A DNA stretch of 61,330 nt from Clostridia bacterium (lineage in GTDB: Bacteria > Bacillota > Clostridia > Oscillospirales > Acutalibacteraceae). Location: positions 1 through 61,330 of the forward strand of contig JAFTCG010000057.1 of the NCBI GenBank assembly GCA_017454815.1, read 5' to 3'. The position numbers and the translations under genes were made by a program. Below, one piece after another: positions 53,468 through 61,132 of the stretch. Each line of letters opens with the position of its first letter. The stretch's first letter is position 1. The notes beneath the pieces were generated by a model. It was not told the origin of the DNA. It did no database searches and saw nothing but the letters and a program-made list of their open reading frames with translations.

Positions 53468-54475
53468 TTACACGTTGAGGATTTTTGAAGCGTCGCTGAA
53501 GATCTTGGAGAAACCTGCGATGGAGGTGATGGACGTTCTTTCAAGCTGCCTGTCGATGAGCTTGTCGTATTCGGTGAAAACGTCGCCGGTCGTCACCATT
53601 TCGAGAGCGCAGTTTTTGTCAAGACCGATCATCTTGCCGGAGGGTACGCCGGAAGATTTCATGAGATCTGCGCCGACGGGGGTGATCATCTTTCCGCTTG
53701 CGTGGAAGTCGAGGTTTGCGCCCGAATCCCTGAATTCCGAGAGCGCCAGGATCTTTGCGCAAACGTCGGGGCTTGCGATCACGGCGTTGAGCTCGTAAGG
53801 GTCGAAGCTGTTCCAGAAAGAGATGATGTCGCCGTAAGTCAGCGTGCCGGAGGTCGCCACGTTCGAGGAGGAAGCGGCGTTGTTGTTGCCGTCGCCGGAG
53901 ATGAGAACGTCAATGGCGTCCTTGAGCTGTGAAATGCGGATGTAAGCGCCGATCTGCTTGAGAGTCACGGTGAAAACGTCAAGGTGCTGGAAGCGGATCG
54001 CCTCGTATGACGCAACGAGCATTCTGCCGCGCTTGTTGAGCTTGATAAGGTTGTCCTGCGTCTTGATGGTGGTTTCGGGGATGAAAGCGCCTTCGGCGAC
54101 TTCCTTGAGCTGCTTGTCGTCGTCGCTCATGGATGTGGAAATGCTGCGGTAGTCCATGCCGTCGATCGTCGTTGTGGCGGCGATGATCCTGGGAAGGATG
54201 TCGTTTTCCTGCATACCCTGGCGCACTGCGCGCGAAACGTATTCCGGGAAGAGTGCGGCGCTGTCGGTGGTGCGGAAGAATTTTTCAACCGTGTCGCTCT
54301 GGGGGCCGCTGACCTTGATGTCAAACCTTTTGAGCTGTCTTTGGAAAGCGTCAAGGTTTTCGTATTTTGTTCCGGTATAGTTTTCGGAGGGGTCGAGCTT
54401 TTCAAGCTCTTTTGTGAAGGTCGAGTTGGTCTGATAAAGACCTTTTTCAAGTTTGATGTTGTCAAAGTTTGTCAT
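53468..54475 (-). CDS. Phage major capsid protein (HK97 fold, probable)
   Basis: The 335-residue protein has the organisation of an HK97-like capsid subunit: a helical N-terminal arm (FTKELEKLDPSENYTG, NLDAFQRQLKRFDIKV), then FFRTTDSAALFPEYVSRAVRQG, the E-loop/P-domain region FIPETTIKTQDNLIKLNKRGRML, a long spine-like helix (QLKDAIDVLISGDG) and the A-domain end ALEMVTTGDVFTEYDKLIDRQLERTSI. It forms the procapsid shell with portal and protease encoded upstream. Good SD (AAAGGAA). Confidence 0.8.
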   Translation of the reverse strand: MTNFDNIKLEKGLYQTNSTFTKELEKLDPSENYTGTKYENLDAFQRQLKRFDIKVSGPQSDTVEKFFRTTDSAALFPEYVSRAVRQGMQENDILPRIIAATTTIDGMDYRSISTSMSDDDKQLKEVAEGAFIPETTIKTQDNLIKLNKRGRMLVASYEAIRFQHLDVFTVTLKQIGAYIRISQLKDAIDVLISGDGNNNAASSSNVATSGTLTYGDIISFWNSFDPYELNAVIASPDVCAKILALSEFRDSGANLDFHASGKMITPVGADLMKSSGVPSGKMIGLDKNCALEMVTTGDVFTEYDKLIDRQLERTSITSIAGFSKIFSDASKILNV

Positions 54476-54490
54476 GGTGATGTTCCTTTC

Positions 54491-54835
54491 TCAGATAAGA
54501 TATTCTACCGTTGAAGAAGTAGTGTTCACGTTGAGCACAAGGCAGTCCGTGCCGCCGGAAGCGACAACCTTTACGCCGCCGGAGCCGTTTGCTCCGAGAG
54601 TCACTTTGCCGACTGTGGGTGCTGTGGAAGTGTAGTCGGATTTGACATATCCGTAGAGCTGAACTTCAACGAGGTCGCCCCTCTGCGAGCGGGCGATGCC
54701 GATGAATGCGCCGCCTGTCGAAGCTTTTTCCACAGTGAAGTTGGAAGCAAGTGAAACCGGTGTGCCGGGGTCGATCGTCTGGGCGGTCTTGAAGGTGAGA
54801 GTTTTTTCGTTAAATCCGTTAAAAGCTACTGACAT
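54491..54835 (-). CDS. Phage capsid decoration-like protein
   Basis: The 114-residue beta-rich protein (TLTFKTAQTIDPGTPVSLASN, GAFIGIARSQRGDLVEVQLYGYV, GKVTLGANGSGGVKVV) precedes the capsid gene. It resembles the DUF2190/decoration proteins that bind the outside of capsids. Call based on composition and position. Confidence 0.55.
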   Translation of the reverse strand: MSVAFNGFNEKTLTFKTAQTIDPGTPVSLASNFTVEKASTGGAFIGIARSQRGDLVEVQLYGYVKSDYTSTAPTVGKVTLGANGSGGVKVVASGGTDCLVLNVNTTSSTVEYLI

Positions 54836-54853
54836 AATTTGATCCTTCTTTCT

Positions 54854-55828
54854 TTAAATTAAAAAACTGTTGTTGTCTGCTTTTTCCGCTTTTGAAGCCG
54901 GTGCAAGCCGGGGAGAACCGCTGTCGCTTTCGCAGGCGGCTTCGAAGTCTTTTTTGAGTTTTTTCAGTTCGCTCAGGGAGATGCTCTCGCAGATCTTTTC
55001 GAGCGTATCGGGCGCAAGGCATGGCATGGATCTGACGGACAGGCGCATGACCTCGCCTTTGAGGAAAGCTCTGTATTCTTCGCTTTCCTTCGCCTGCTTT
55101 TTGAGCTTTTCGATCTCGTCGAGGAGAGCTTCAGACTGATCTTTGCTGAGTGTGACTGTGCTTTGGGCTGATTTCAAAATGGAATAAATATCTTCGTTTT
55201 TCATTTCGTCAACCGTCCTTTCTTTAAAAGATTTTGTGATGCCGGCGTTCTTCTGCGCCGGGACCGCGACGAACGACCATTCGTAGGCGTCGGTCGGGTT
55301 TTTCAGGATGTGGTGACAGATCTTGTCGCCGTATTTTTTACCTTTTTCGTGGGAGCACAGCGTAGAACGCGCGTCCTTTTTGCATACGCTGCAGATCCTT
55401 TCGGCAACGCTGCAGTTGATGCTGACTTCCTTCTTGATCCCTGCGACGATCTCTTTTACAAGGTCGGCGTTTTTGTCGATGAGCGGCATGTAAGCTTTCG
55501 CTTTCAGGTAGCAGTAAGTCTCGCCGAAGGACGTTCTTTTTGAGCTGTCCCGGACGAGCGAAACGTCAAATATCCTCGCCGTCTGGTCGGAGCTTTTCAT
55601 GCTGTGGTCGAAGATGCCCGGCTTCCCGACGAAAAGGCCTGCAAGCTTTTCGAGCGAATGGGTGTCAAACCTTTCGATGTCGCGGTCGATCTCGTTGTCG
55701 CACAAAACAACGTTGAAAGTGAAAACCTCGTTGCGTTTGAGCGGCTTGACGGCGAAGGAATTGATCAAATCAAGCTCGCCGTCCGTCACTTCGCACACGT
55801 CGATGGCTTGGGAGAAGTTTTTATTCAT
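54854..55828 (-). CDS. Prohead protease-scaffold-like protein
   Basis: The 324-residue protein has an N-terminal protease-like domain (to about 200) with IFDHSMKS, whose His is a candidate catalytic residue, and IKKEVSINCSV, whose Ser fits the herpesvirus-type prohead protease pattern. An insert with several Cys/His (RICSVCKKDARSTLCSHEKG then ICHHIL) could bind zinc. The C-terminal part (about 215-300) is a charged coiled coil (LLDEIEKLKKQAKESEEYR), typical of a scaffold fused to the protease. It overlaps the portal gene by 8 bases. Confidence 0.65.
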   Translation of the reverse strand: MNKNFSQAIDVCEVTDGELDLINSFAVKPLKRNEVFTFNVVLCDNEIDRDIERFDTHSLEKLAGLFVGKPGIFDHSMKSSDQTARIFDVSLVRDSSKRTSFGETYCYLKAKAYMPLIDKNADLVKEIVAGIKKEVSINCSVAERICSVCKKDARSTLCSHEKGKKYGDKICHHILKNPTDAYEWSFVAVPAQKNAGITKSFKERTVDEMKNEDIYSILKSAQSTVTLSKDQSEALLDEIEKLKKQAKESEEYRAFLKGEVMRLSVRSMPCLAPDTLEKICESISLSELKKLKKDFEAACESDSGSPRLAPASKAEKADNNSFLI

Positions 55829-56963
55829 CGTGTTCCTCCTTGTCCAATTGTGTTTCGATCCTGAGAGCTTGGGCGTCGTTGAGCCTGGCTTGGCTGATCT
55901 GTGAAATATCCTGGAGCATGATGTCGTCCCACGTCACACGAGGCTCGCATGAAAACCCGTTCAACCGAAGGAAAGCTTTGGCGATCCTGATGATGACGGG
56001 ATCAAGCAGCTTTCTGTATGCTTCCAGTTCGCTTGTGAGGATATCCGCCTGCTGCGCGGACATCCTTTCGGTCGTCGACCAGGAAAGCCCGAGTATGAAC
56101 GGCGGCAGACCGGTTTTGGAGACGATCTGCTCGAGCATCTGCCTTACGGGTACCTGGCTGTCGAGGATCTGGTTGTCAGCTCCGATGACCTTTACGTCGA
56201 CGTCGCCGACGGCGATGAAATCCCTGACGGCGGAGCTGTTTTGCATCTTCGACCATTCGCAGGCGATCTGCTCGGCTCGCTCTTTGGCGAACGCTCTGTC
56301 GCCGCGGTCGTTCTGAGGCTTGTAGGTCACGGCGAAGCGCACGTTGCCGACGCGCTCCCAGTTTATGCCGATCGTTTTGAAGATGTTGAGCAGTATTTCG
56401 CTGACAAACGGCAGACCTTTAAGCAGCGAGGTCCCGTAGACCATGCCCGGCTCCGGATTCAGCGCCGTCATGAAAACGAGCTGACTGTTTTTGACTTTCG
56501 TGCCGGTTGAGTCGCAGATGTCGACGTCAAAACCGTTTTCGCTGCGCTCGAGAATAACGTCGCAGAGGTTGGCGTTGTACAGCCCGTAGAAATCTCCGCT
56601 GCGGGAGACGACTATCTCGCCGACGGCGGTGCCGTAGGTGAGCAGGTTTTCAAAGTAAGCGGAAATGAATGCGGAAAGCCCGTTGCGGTTGCCGCCCACG
56701 CTGACGGTGCGAAAAAAATTTTTCATCATATCTTCTGCGATTTTGTTGTCGCACTCCACTTCAAAGTTGCCTATGAGGCGCACGAGCTTGTTCACGGCGG
56801 AGTCGATGACGGGGATGTCCTCGCGCAGCTGTCTGTACAGCTTGAACTGAGCCGCGCATGGCGCGCCGGAAACGTTGAAAGCTTTAAAGGGCTGTCTTGA
56901 AGCGTCGCAGACCAGGGAGGTTGAAATGTTTTTTTGCCTTTTGATGATGTCTTTAAGTCCCAA
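55821..56963 (-). CDS. Phage portal protein
   Basis: The 380-residue protein shows the HK97/SPP1-type portal pattern: IPVIDSAVNKLVRLIGNFEV, LTYGTAVGEIVVSRSGDFYGLYNAN, GMVYGTSLLKGLPFVSEILLNIFKTIG, and near the C terminus QMLEQIVSKTGLPPFILGLSWSTTERMSAQQADILTSELEAYRKLLDPVI. It forms the dodecameric DNA channel at one capsid vertex and docks the terminase. The start is a TTG with AAGGAGG 7 bases upstream. Confidence 0.85.
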   Translation of the reverse strand: MGLKDIIKRQKNISTSLVCDASRQPFKAFNVSGAPCAAQFKLYRQLREDIPVIDSAVNKLVRLIGNFEVECDNKIAEDMMKNFFRTVSVGGNRNGLSAFISAYFENLLTYGTAVGEIVVSRSGDFYGLYNANLCDVILERSENGFDVDICDSTGTKVKNSQLVFMTALNPEPGMVYGTSLLKGLPFVSEILLNIFKTIGINWERVGNVRFAVTYKPQNDRGDRAFAKERAEQIACEWSKMQNSSAVRDFIAVGDVDVKVIGADNQILDSQVPVRQMLEQIVSKTGLPPFILGLSWSTTERMSAQQADILTSELEAYRKLLDPVIIRIAKAFLRLNGFSCEPRVTWDDIMLQDISQISQARLNDAQALRIETQLDKEEHDE

Positions 56964-57017
56964 GATTTACCTCCTTTGGCAACCGACGCTCTTGTCGTCG
57001 GTTGCCGTGATTGTGGT

Positions 57018-58292
57018 TTAGAAGTTGTTGTTTTCTCTGTCCGAAGCGAAGACGAAGAAATCGTTCCCGGATTCGTTCATCGCCGTTGTGACGAAATATC
57101 TGATGTCGTCCATGGCGTGATCGTTTTCCTTGCGCGGAGCGTCCCTGAGAGCGCCGTCGTCCCAGCGGTACAGTGAAAACTCGCGAACAGTGTCCGAACA
57201 GGAAGGGGAGAACAGGATCTTCCTTTGTTTCAGAGCGTCGGACACCATTCTGATTCCGTCGATGACGTTGTTGTTTGCTTTGAGCACTCTGAATTTTTCG
57301 TGACGCGCAATGCACTGGATGAAGCTTGCGGCGGACGGGTCGACGATGACGCTTTCAATTTCTTCGTCGCCCGCAAGCTCTTCGAGCGCGCTGTAATGTT
57401 CCTCGTCGGTTTTCTGCACTCCCGTTTTGCGCGAGTCATGGTAGTATTCGCGGATCCTGTACCATGTGCCGCCGTGCAAGCCCCACAGGCCGAAGGAGGA
57501 CGGGTTGACCGTGCCGTAGTCGCAGGAGATGAAATATTTCTCAAATCCGTTTTCGGGCGGGGCGACGACGTGTATCTTTTCGTCAAACATCGGATACACG
57601 CAGCCTTCCGCGGCGACCCATTTCCCCTCGACAAAACGCTCGTAGAAGGCGCCGCTGTAGAGCGAGCGGTATCTTTCGATCATCTCTTTTGAAAGCGAGG
57701 GGTTGTCCTCCATTTTGAAATGAAGGTGAAGACAGTTTTTGGAGCTGCACTTTTTGATCCATTCGACGTTGAACCAATGCTGCGGATGCTCCGGGTTGCA
57801 GTTGAACCAGAACTTTGAGTTTTCGAGAGAACATCTTGCGATCGTCTGCTCGACAAAAGAACGTCTCATCAGGGCAACCTCGTCGAGCAGCGCGCCCGCA
57901 AGCGTCATACCCTGGATGAGCGAAGCCGAAGACTCGTCTTTGCCGCCGAAGAGGAAAAAGCGGTTTTTCCGGCCGGCATAGGAGATCTCGATCTCATTCC
58001 TCGACAAAACTGCGTTGACCGAAAACCCGAGCGAGCTCAGGACGGGGAGAACAGGCGTAACGATGTTTCGTTTGAGGGATGTGACCGTTTTTCCGCACAG
58101 CGCGAAGGAAGCGTCGTTGAAGGCGTAAAAGCTCCAGGCGATGAAGGAGAGGACCATGCACAGCGTTTTGCCGCTTCTGACCGCCCCGTCGCAGATGATG
58201 CCGTCCATTGCGCAGTAGGGTGAGCTGTCGTGCCACCAGGACAGGACGGCGAGCTGTTTTCGGGAGAATGCGGAAATGTTGTGTTTACTCAT
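57018..58292 (-). CDS. Phage terminase large subunit
   Basis: The 424-residue protein has the Terminase_6-like plan. The ATPase domain has Walker A GAVRSGKTLCM and Walker B LAGALLDEVALM. The RNase-H-like nuclease domain has acidic positions in ISCDYGTVNPSSFGLWG, SVIVDPSAAS and HAMDDIRYFVTTA. It pumps and cuts DNA at the portal. ATG at 58292 preferred over TTG at 58295. It overlaps the small subunit by 8 bases. All motifs are intact, so it could still be functional. Confidence 0.9.
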   Translation of the reverse strand: MSKHNISAFSRKQLAVLSWWHDSSPYCAMDGIICDGAVRSGKTLCMVLSFIAWSFYAFNDASFALCGKTVTSLKRNIVTPVLPVLSSLGFSVNAVLSRNEIEISYAGRKNRFFLFGGKDESSASLIQGMTLAGALLDEVALMRRSFVEQTIARCSLENSKFWFNCNPEHPQHWFNVEWIKKCSSKNCLHLHFKMEDNPSLSKEMIERYRSLYSGAFYERFVEGKWVAAEGCVYPMFDEKIHVVAPPENGFEKYFISCDYGTVNPSSFGLWGLHGGTWYRIREYYHDSRKTGVQKTDEEHYSALEELAGDEEIESVIVDPSAASFIQCIARHEKFRVLKANNNVIDGIRMVSDALKQRKILFSPSCSDTVREFSLYRWDDGALRDAPRKENDHAMDDIRYFVTTAMNESGNDFFVFASDRENNNF

Positions 58293-58767
58293 CAAATCTC
58301 ACTCCGTTGATGGCGTCGGCTCCTTTCCGGATCGCTTCATAAAACGGAAGAGCCTCGTCGCTTTCGTGAGCGTTCTCACAGGCGGACAAGTGTTCCATCG
58401 CCTTGATGCGGTCGAAAAACTTGATCTCGATCGAGCCGTTTTTGGCTTTCTTGATCTCCGACAAATTGAACAGGTCGAGCTTTTCCAGCTCGTCATCGGT
58501 CATCTCTTCCCGAAACAGGAGCTTGATGCAGTCCGCGGGCGAGCCGAAAGCAAGCCTGCGAAATCCTGCGCCGACTTCGTCGGAAACATTTTTTTCTGTT
58601 GAGAGCCGTTCTATCTCTTTTTTGATGCTCTCCTTTTGCAGCAGCGCCGCGCCCGACGCGAAAGGCATGACATACCCCGCCGAGCAGGCGGCTTCGCGGG
58701 CGTTTCGCATGCTCGAAAAGTAAAGGCAGAACAGCCGTTCCTTCTTTGAAAGCTTTTTGTCTTTCAT
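58285..58767 (-). CDS. Phage terminase small subunit
   Basis: The 160-residue protein starts KDKKLSKKERLFCLYFSSMRNAREAACSAGYVMP, the helix-turn-helix of Terminase_2-type small subunits. DELEKLDLFNLSEIKKAKNGSIEIKFFDRIKAMEHL follows, and is also seen in such proteins. It recognises the packaging site. The ATG at 58767 with AAAGGA was chosen; an in-frame ATG at 58872 has no site. It is the first gene of the leftward capsid operon; no integrase, repressor or lysis gene lies upstream. Confidence 0.8.
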   Translation of the reverse strand: MKDKKLSKKERLFCLYFSSMRNAREAACSAGYVMPFASGAALLQKESIKKEIERLSTEKNVSDEVGAGFRRLAFGSPADCIKLLFREEMTDDELEKLDLFNLSEIKKAKNGSIEIKFFDRIKAMEHLSACENAHESDEALPFYEAIRKGADAINGVRFDE

Positions 58768-58863
58768 AAGCAGATCCTTTCTGGAAAAAATTTGTCCCCC
58801 CATAAATAGTGCCGAGCGCTCTGAAATTTTCGCTTTTTTGAATAAACCCGAGGAAAAAACAAA

Positions 58864-58885
58864 ATTGTTCACAAATTGTTCACAA
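58864..58885. repeat. Two tandem 11-bp repeats (AATTGTTCACA)
   Basis: Perfect copies at 58864-58874 and 58875-58885, followed by AATT. The 11-bp period is about one helical turn, suggesting a protein-binding operator. It lies between the divergent phage operon and mgtE. Confidence 0.75.
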
Positions 58886-58949
58886 ATTAAAAAGGGGTAT
58901 GGGGTAAAATTAGTGTGTTATTTTCATTTGAAAGGAGTGCAGCATTAAA

Positions 58950-58997
58950 ATGGACGCTGACGGTAACGGGCGAAGTATTAATAAAAAAGCGAGGTAA
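58950..58997 (+). CDS. Putative 15-residue leader peptide of mgtE
   Basis: ATG at 58950 opens a 15-codon frame, MDADGNGRSINKKAR, ending with TAA at 58995-58997. AAAGGAG lies 12 bases upstream, a little far. The last codons GCG AGG TAA are the 5' arm of the leader stem that competes for the sequence masking the mgtE ribosome-binding site. The peptide begins with an EF-hand-like DADGNG run. It may be a translated sensor ORF comparable in concept to mgtL of Salmonella. Short and unproven. Confidence 0.4.
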   Translation: MDADGNGRSINKKAR

Positions 58998-59079
58998 ACC
59001 TCATCCGCTATGAGAGGTTGCAGGGTTGGACTGCTGTTTCTCATAACGGATGCGAAGGCCTCGCGGAAACGAGGTCAAA
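58985..59079 (+). promoter_or_regulatory. Structured mgtE leader with alternative pairing to the ribosome-binding site
   Basis: One fold is a long imperfect hairpin: GCGAGG 58989-58994 with CCTCGC 59059-59064, CATCCG 59002-59007 with CGGATG 59047-59052, ATGAGA 59010-59015 with TCTCAT 59039-59044, and GCAG 59020-59023 with CTGC 59031-59034. In the alternative, GGCCTCG (59057-59063) pairs with CGAGGTC (59070-59076), the mgtE Shine-Dalgarno, in a 7-bp stem with one G-U. GAGG at 58991-58994 can also pair locally with CCTC at 58999-59002. The folds are mutually exclusive. It does not look like the M-box (ykoK) consensus. Confidence 0.65.
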
Positions 59080-60438
59080 ATGGAAGAAAAAGATTTTGAA
59101 GAGCTCGAACAACTGCTTGAAGAAAAAAAGTTTTCCGAGCTTCATAAGAGGTTTCTTGACATGAACCCGGTTGATATAGCTGAGTTTCTCGGCCAGATCG
59201 ACACGGTCAATCTTTTGAGCGCGTTCAGGCTGCTGCCAAAGGACATATCTGCCGACGTTTTTTCATATCTTGACACCGAACAGGCGGAGCATATCGTCCG
59301 CTCCATCACGGACAAGGAGCTTTGCAGGCTTGTTGACGACATGTTCATCGACGACACGGTCGATTTTCTGGAGGAAGTGCCGGCCAACGTGGTCAACAGG
59401 GTTTTGCGCGCCGCAGATCCGGAGACGAGGAAGACCATCAACAGGTACCTCAACTACGCCGAGGACACCGCGGGAAGCATCATGACCAACGAGATGGTCC
59501 AGCTTCATACGAAGTATACGGCGAAACAGGCGATCGAAAACATCCGCAAAACCGCCACCGATAAAGAGACGATCTACACCTGCTACTGCGTTGACGAGTC
59601 GAGGAGGCTTGTCGGAACGGTCGAGCTCAAGGATCTGCTCTTGTGCGACGAGGATACGAAAGTCGGCGACATCATGGACGATAAGGATCAGCTCATCACC
59701 GTCCAGACCTCCGACGACCAGGAGATGGTTGCCGAGCTTGCGAGGAAATACGACTTGCTCAGCGTCCCGGTAACGGACGCCGAGGGCAGGCTTGTTGGCA
59801 TCATCACGATCGACGACATCGTCGACATCATCGAGCAGGAGAACACCGAGGACTTTGAAAAGATGGCGGCTATGCGCCCTGCGGATGAAACCTACCTGAA
59901 AACGGGCGTTTTCAAGATGGCGAAGAACAGGATCCTGTGGCTTGCGATATTGATGATCTCTGCGACCTTCACGGGACAGCTTATGAGCTCAAAAGAGGCT
60001 CTTTTGTCCAACTGGGTGTTCCTGACAACGGCGATCCCGATGCTCATGGACACGAGCGGCAACGCCGGAAACCAGGTCTCGACACTGATGATCCGCGGTC
60101 TTGCGCTGGGCGAGATCAAGATTAAGGACTATTTTGTTGTTTTGTTTAAGGAATTCAGGGTGGCTGTGATCTGCGCCCTGATGCTCGTTGTGCTCAACTT
60201 CGGCAGAATGTGGATCATGAACGCCGAGTCGGGCGATTTGACGCAGTATCTCATCGTCAGCGCGGCGCTGTTTATTGCGATACTGATAGCCAACGCGATC
60301 GGATGCAGCCTTCCGATACTGATGAAGCTGATCCATCTTGACCCTGCGCTGATGGCGGGGCCGATGATGACGACGATCCTCGACGTCACGACGCTTGCAG
60401 TTTATTTCGGAATAGCTCAGAAGATTCTCATAAAATAA
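59080..60438 (+). CDS. mgtE: Magnesium transporter MgtE
   Basis: The 452-residue protein has the cytosolic helical N domain (to about 125; NPVDIAEFLGQI), then two CBS domains (about 130-250; AGSIMTNEMVQLH, DLLSVPVTDAEGRLVGIITIDDIVDIIEQENTEDFEKMAA). A five-helix channel domain follows, with the pore signature TAIPMLMDTSGNAGNQVSTLMIRGLALGEI. It is a Mg-gated Mg2+ channel. ATG 59080 follows CGAGGTC, a site that the leader hairpin can cover. Transcribed divergently from the phage module. Confidence 0.95.
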   Translation: MEEKDFEELEQLLEEKKFSELHKRFLDMNPVDIAEFLGQIDTVNLLSAFRLLPKDISADVFSYLDTEQAEHIVRSITDKELCRLVDDMFIDDTVDFLEEVPANVVNRVLRAADPETRKTINRYLNYAEDTAGSIMTNEMVQLHTKYTAKQAIENIRKTATDKETIYTCYCVDESRRLVGTVELKDLLLCDEDTKVGDIMDDKDQLITVQTSDDQEMVAELARKYDLLSVPVTDAEGRLVGIITIDDIVDIIEQENTEDFEKMAAMRPADETYLKTGVFKMAKNRILWLAILMISATFTGQLMSSKEALLSNWVFLTTAIPMLMDTSGNAGNQVSTLMIRGLALGEIKIKDYFVVLFKEFRVAVICALMLVVLNFGRMWIMNAESGDLTQYLIVSAALFIAILIANAIGCSLPILMKLIHLDPALMAGPMMTTILDVTTLAVYFGIAQKILIK

Positions 60439-60452
60439 CTATAATTGTATAA

Positions 60453-60491
60453 TAATACAGGGTGCGGAAAAATCTGCACCCTGTATTTCTC
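60453..60491 (+). terminator. Terminator of mgtE
   Basis: ATACAGGGTGC (60455-60465) pairs perfectly with GCACCCTGTAT (60476-60486), followed by TTCTCTTT. Confidence 0.85.
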
Positions 60492-60658
60492 TTTCGGCGA
60501 TGAGAGGTAGATCATTGATCAAATCAGTCATATTTGTAAATGTTTTGTGAATTGTTTTGAAAAATCGGGATTTTTACTCGAAAATCCGAAAAAATCGCCG
60601 TCCTCGGCGCTATAAGTGGAGGGGGTTTTCCCCTTACTTCATTTTTCGGAGGAAAATT

Positions 60659-61132
60659 ATGGCGACAAACTACGGCTACATCAAAACGATCGACCTCGAC
60701 GAATTCAACGATACCGACCTGAACATAACGGAATTCATCCTGTTTAACTACATCAGGGGATTTAAACAGGGCTGTTTTGCGACAAAAACTTCGATTTCAA
60801 AAGTTTTCAAAATTCAGCGCAAAACCCTGAACAGGTATCTCAAAAAACTCTCCGACGAAGGATTTATCGAAGAAAGAACAGTTGACGGGCGGCAGGTATA
60901 TCTGTCTAAAACGACACGGCAGGCGGGTCAAATGACTCAGCCGATGAGCAAATTGACATATCAAAGCGGGCAAAATGACACGACAAATAATGATATGGAT
61001 AATAATAAATATAATAATTCTTATATTGCTCGCGCAAAGAAAAACAAAACAAACGCAAGCTATGACAAGGATGAATTCATGCGCCGTGCGCTTAACGACC
61101 CATTGATATATAAAAGCAGAGATAAAAAATGA
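60659..61132 (+). CDS. Winged-helix (HTH) DNA-binding protein, plasmid/phage replication-like
   Basis: The 157-residue protein has an N-terminal winged-helix domain (about 12-90): LNITEFILFNYIRGF, CFATKTSISKVFKIQRKTLNRYLKKLSDEGFIEERTVDGRQVYL. A polar Thr/Gln/Asn-rich linker follows (GQNDTTNNDMDNNKYNN) and then a basic tail. The layout resembles HTH domains of phage or plasmid replication organisers. The sequence is more AT-rich than the rest of the window, suggesting recent acquisition. CGGAGG lies 6 bases before the ATG; an upstream extension would read through a GC-rich palindromic segment and is not supported. Confidence 0.6.
   Translation: MATNYGYIKTIDLDEFNDTDLNITEFILFNYIRGFKQGCFATKTSISKVFKIQRKTLNRYLKKLSDEGFIEERTVDGRQVYLSKTTRQAGQMTQPMSKLTYQSGQNDTTNNDMDNNKYNNSYIARAKKNKTNASYDKDEFMRRALNDPLIYKSRDKK

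Noticed and set aside
58985..59079. M-box (ykoK), manganese (yybP-ykoY) or NiCo riboswitch
   Set aside because: None of the conserved core sequences I know for these classes could be found; recorded instead as an unassigned structured leader.
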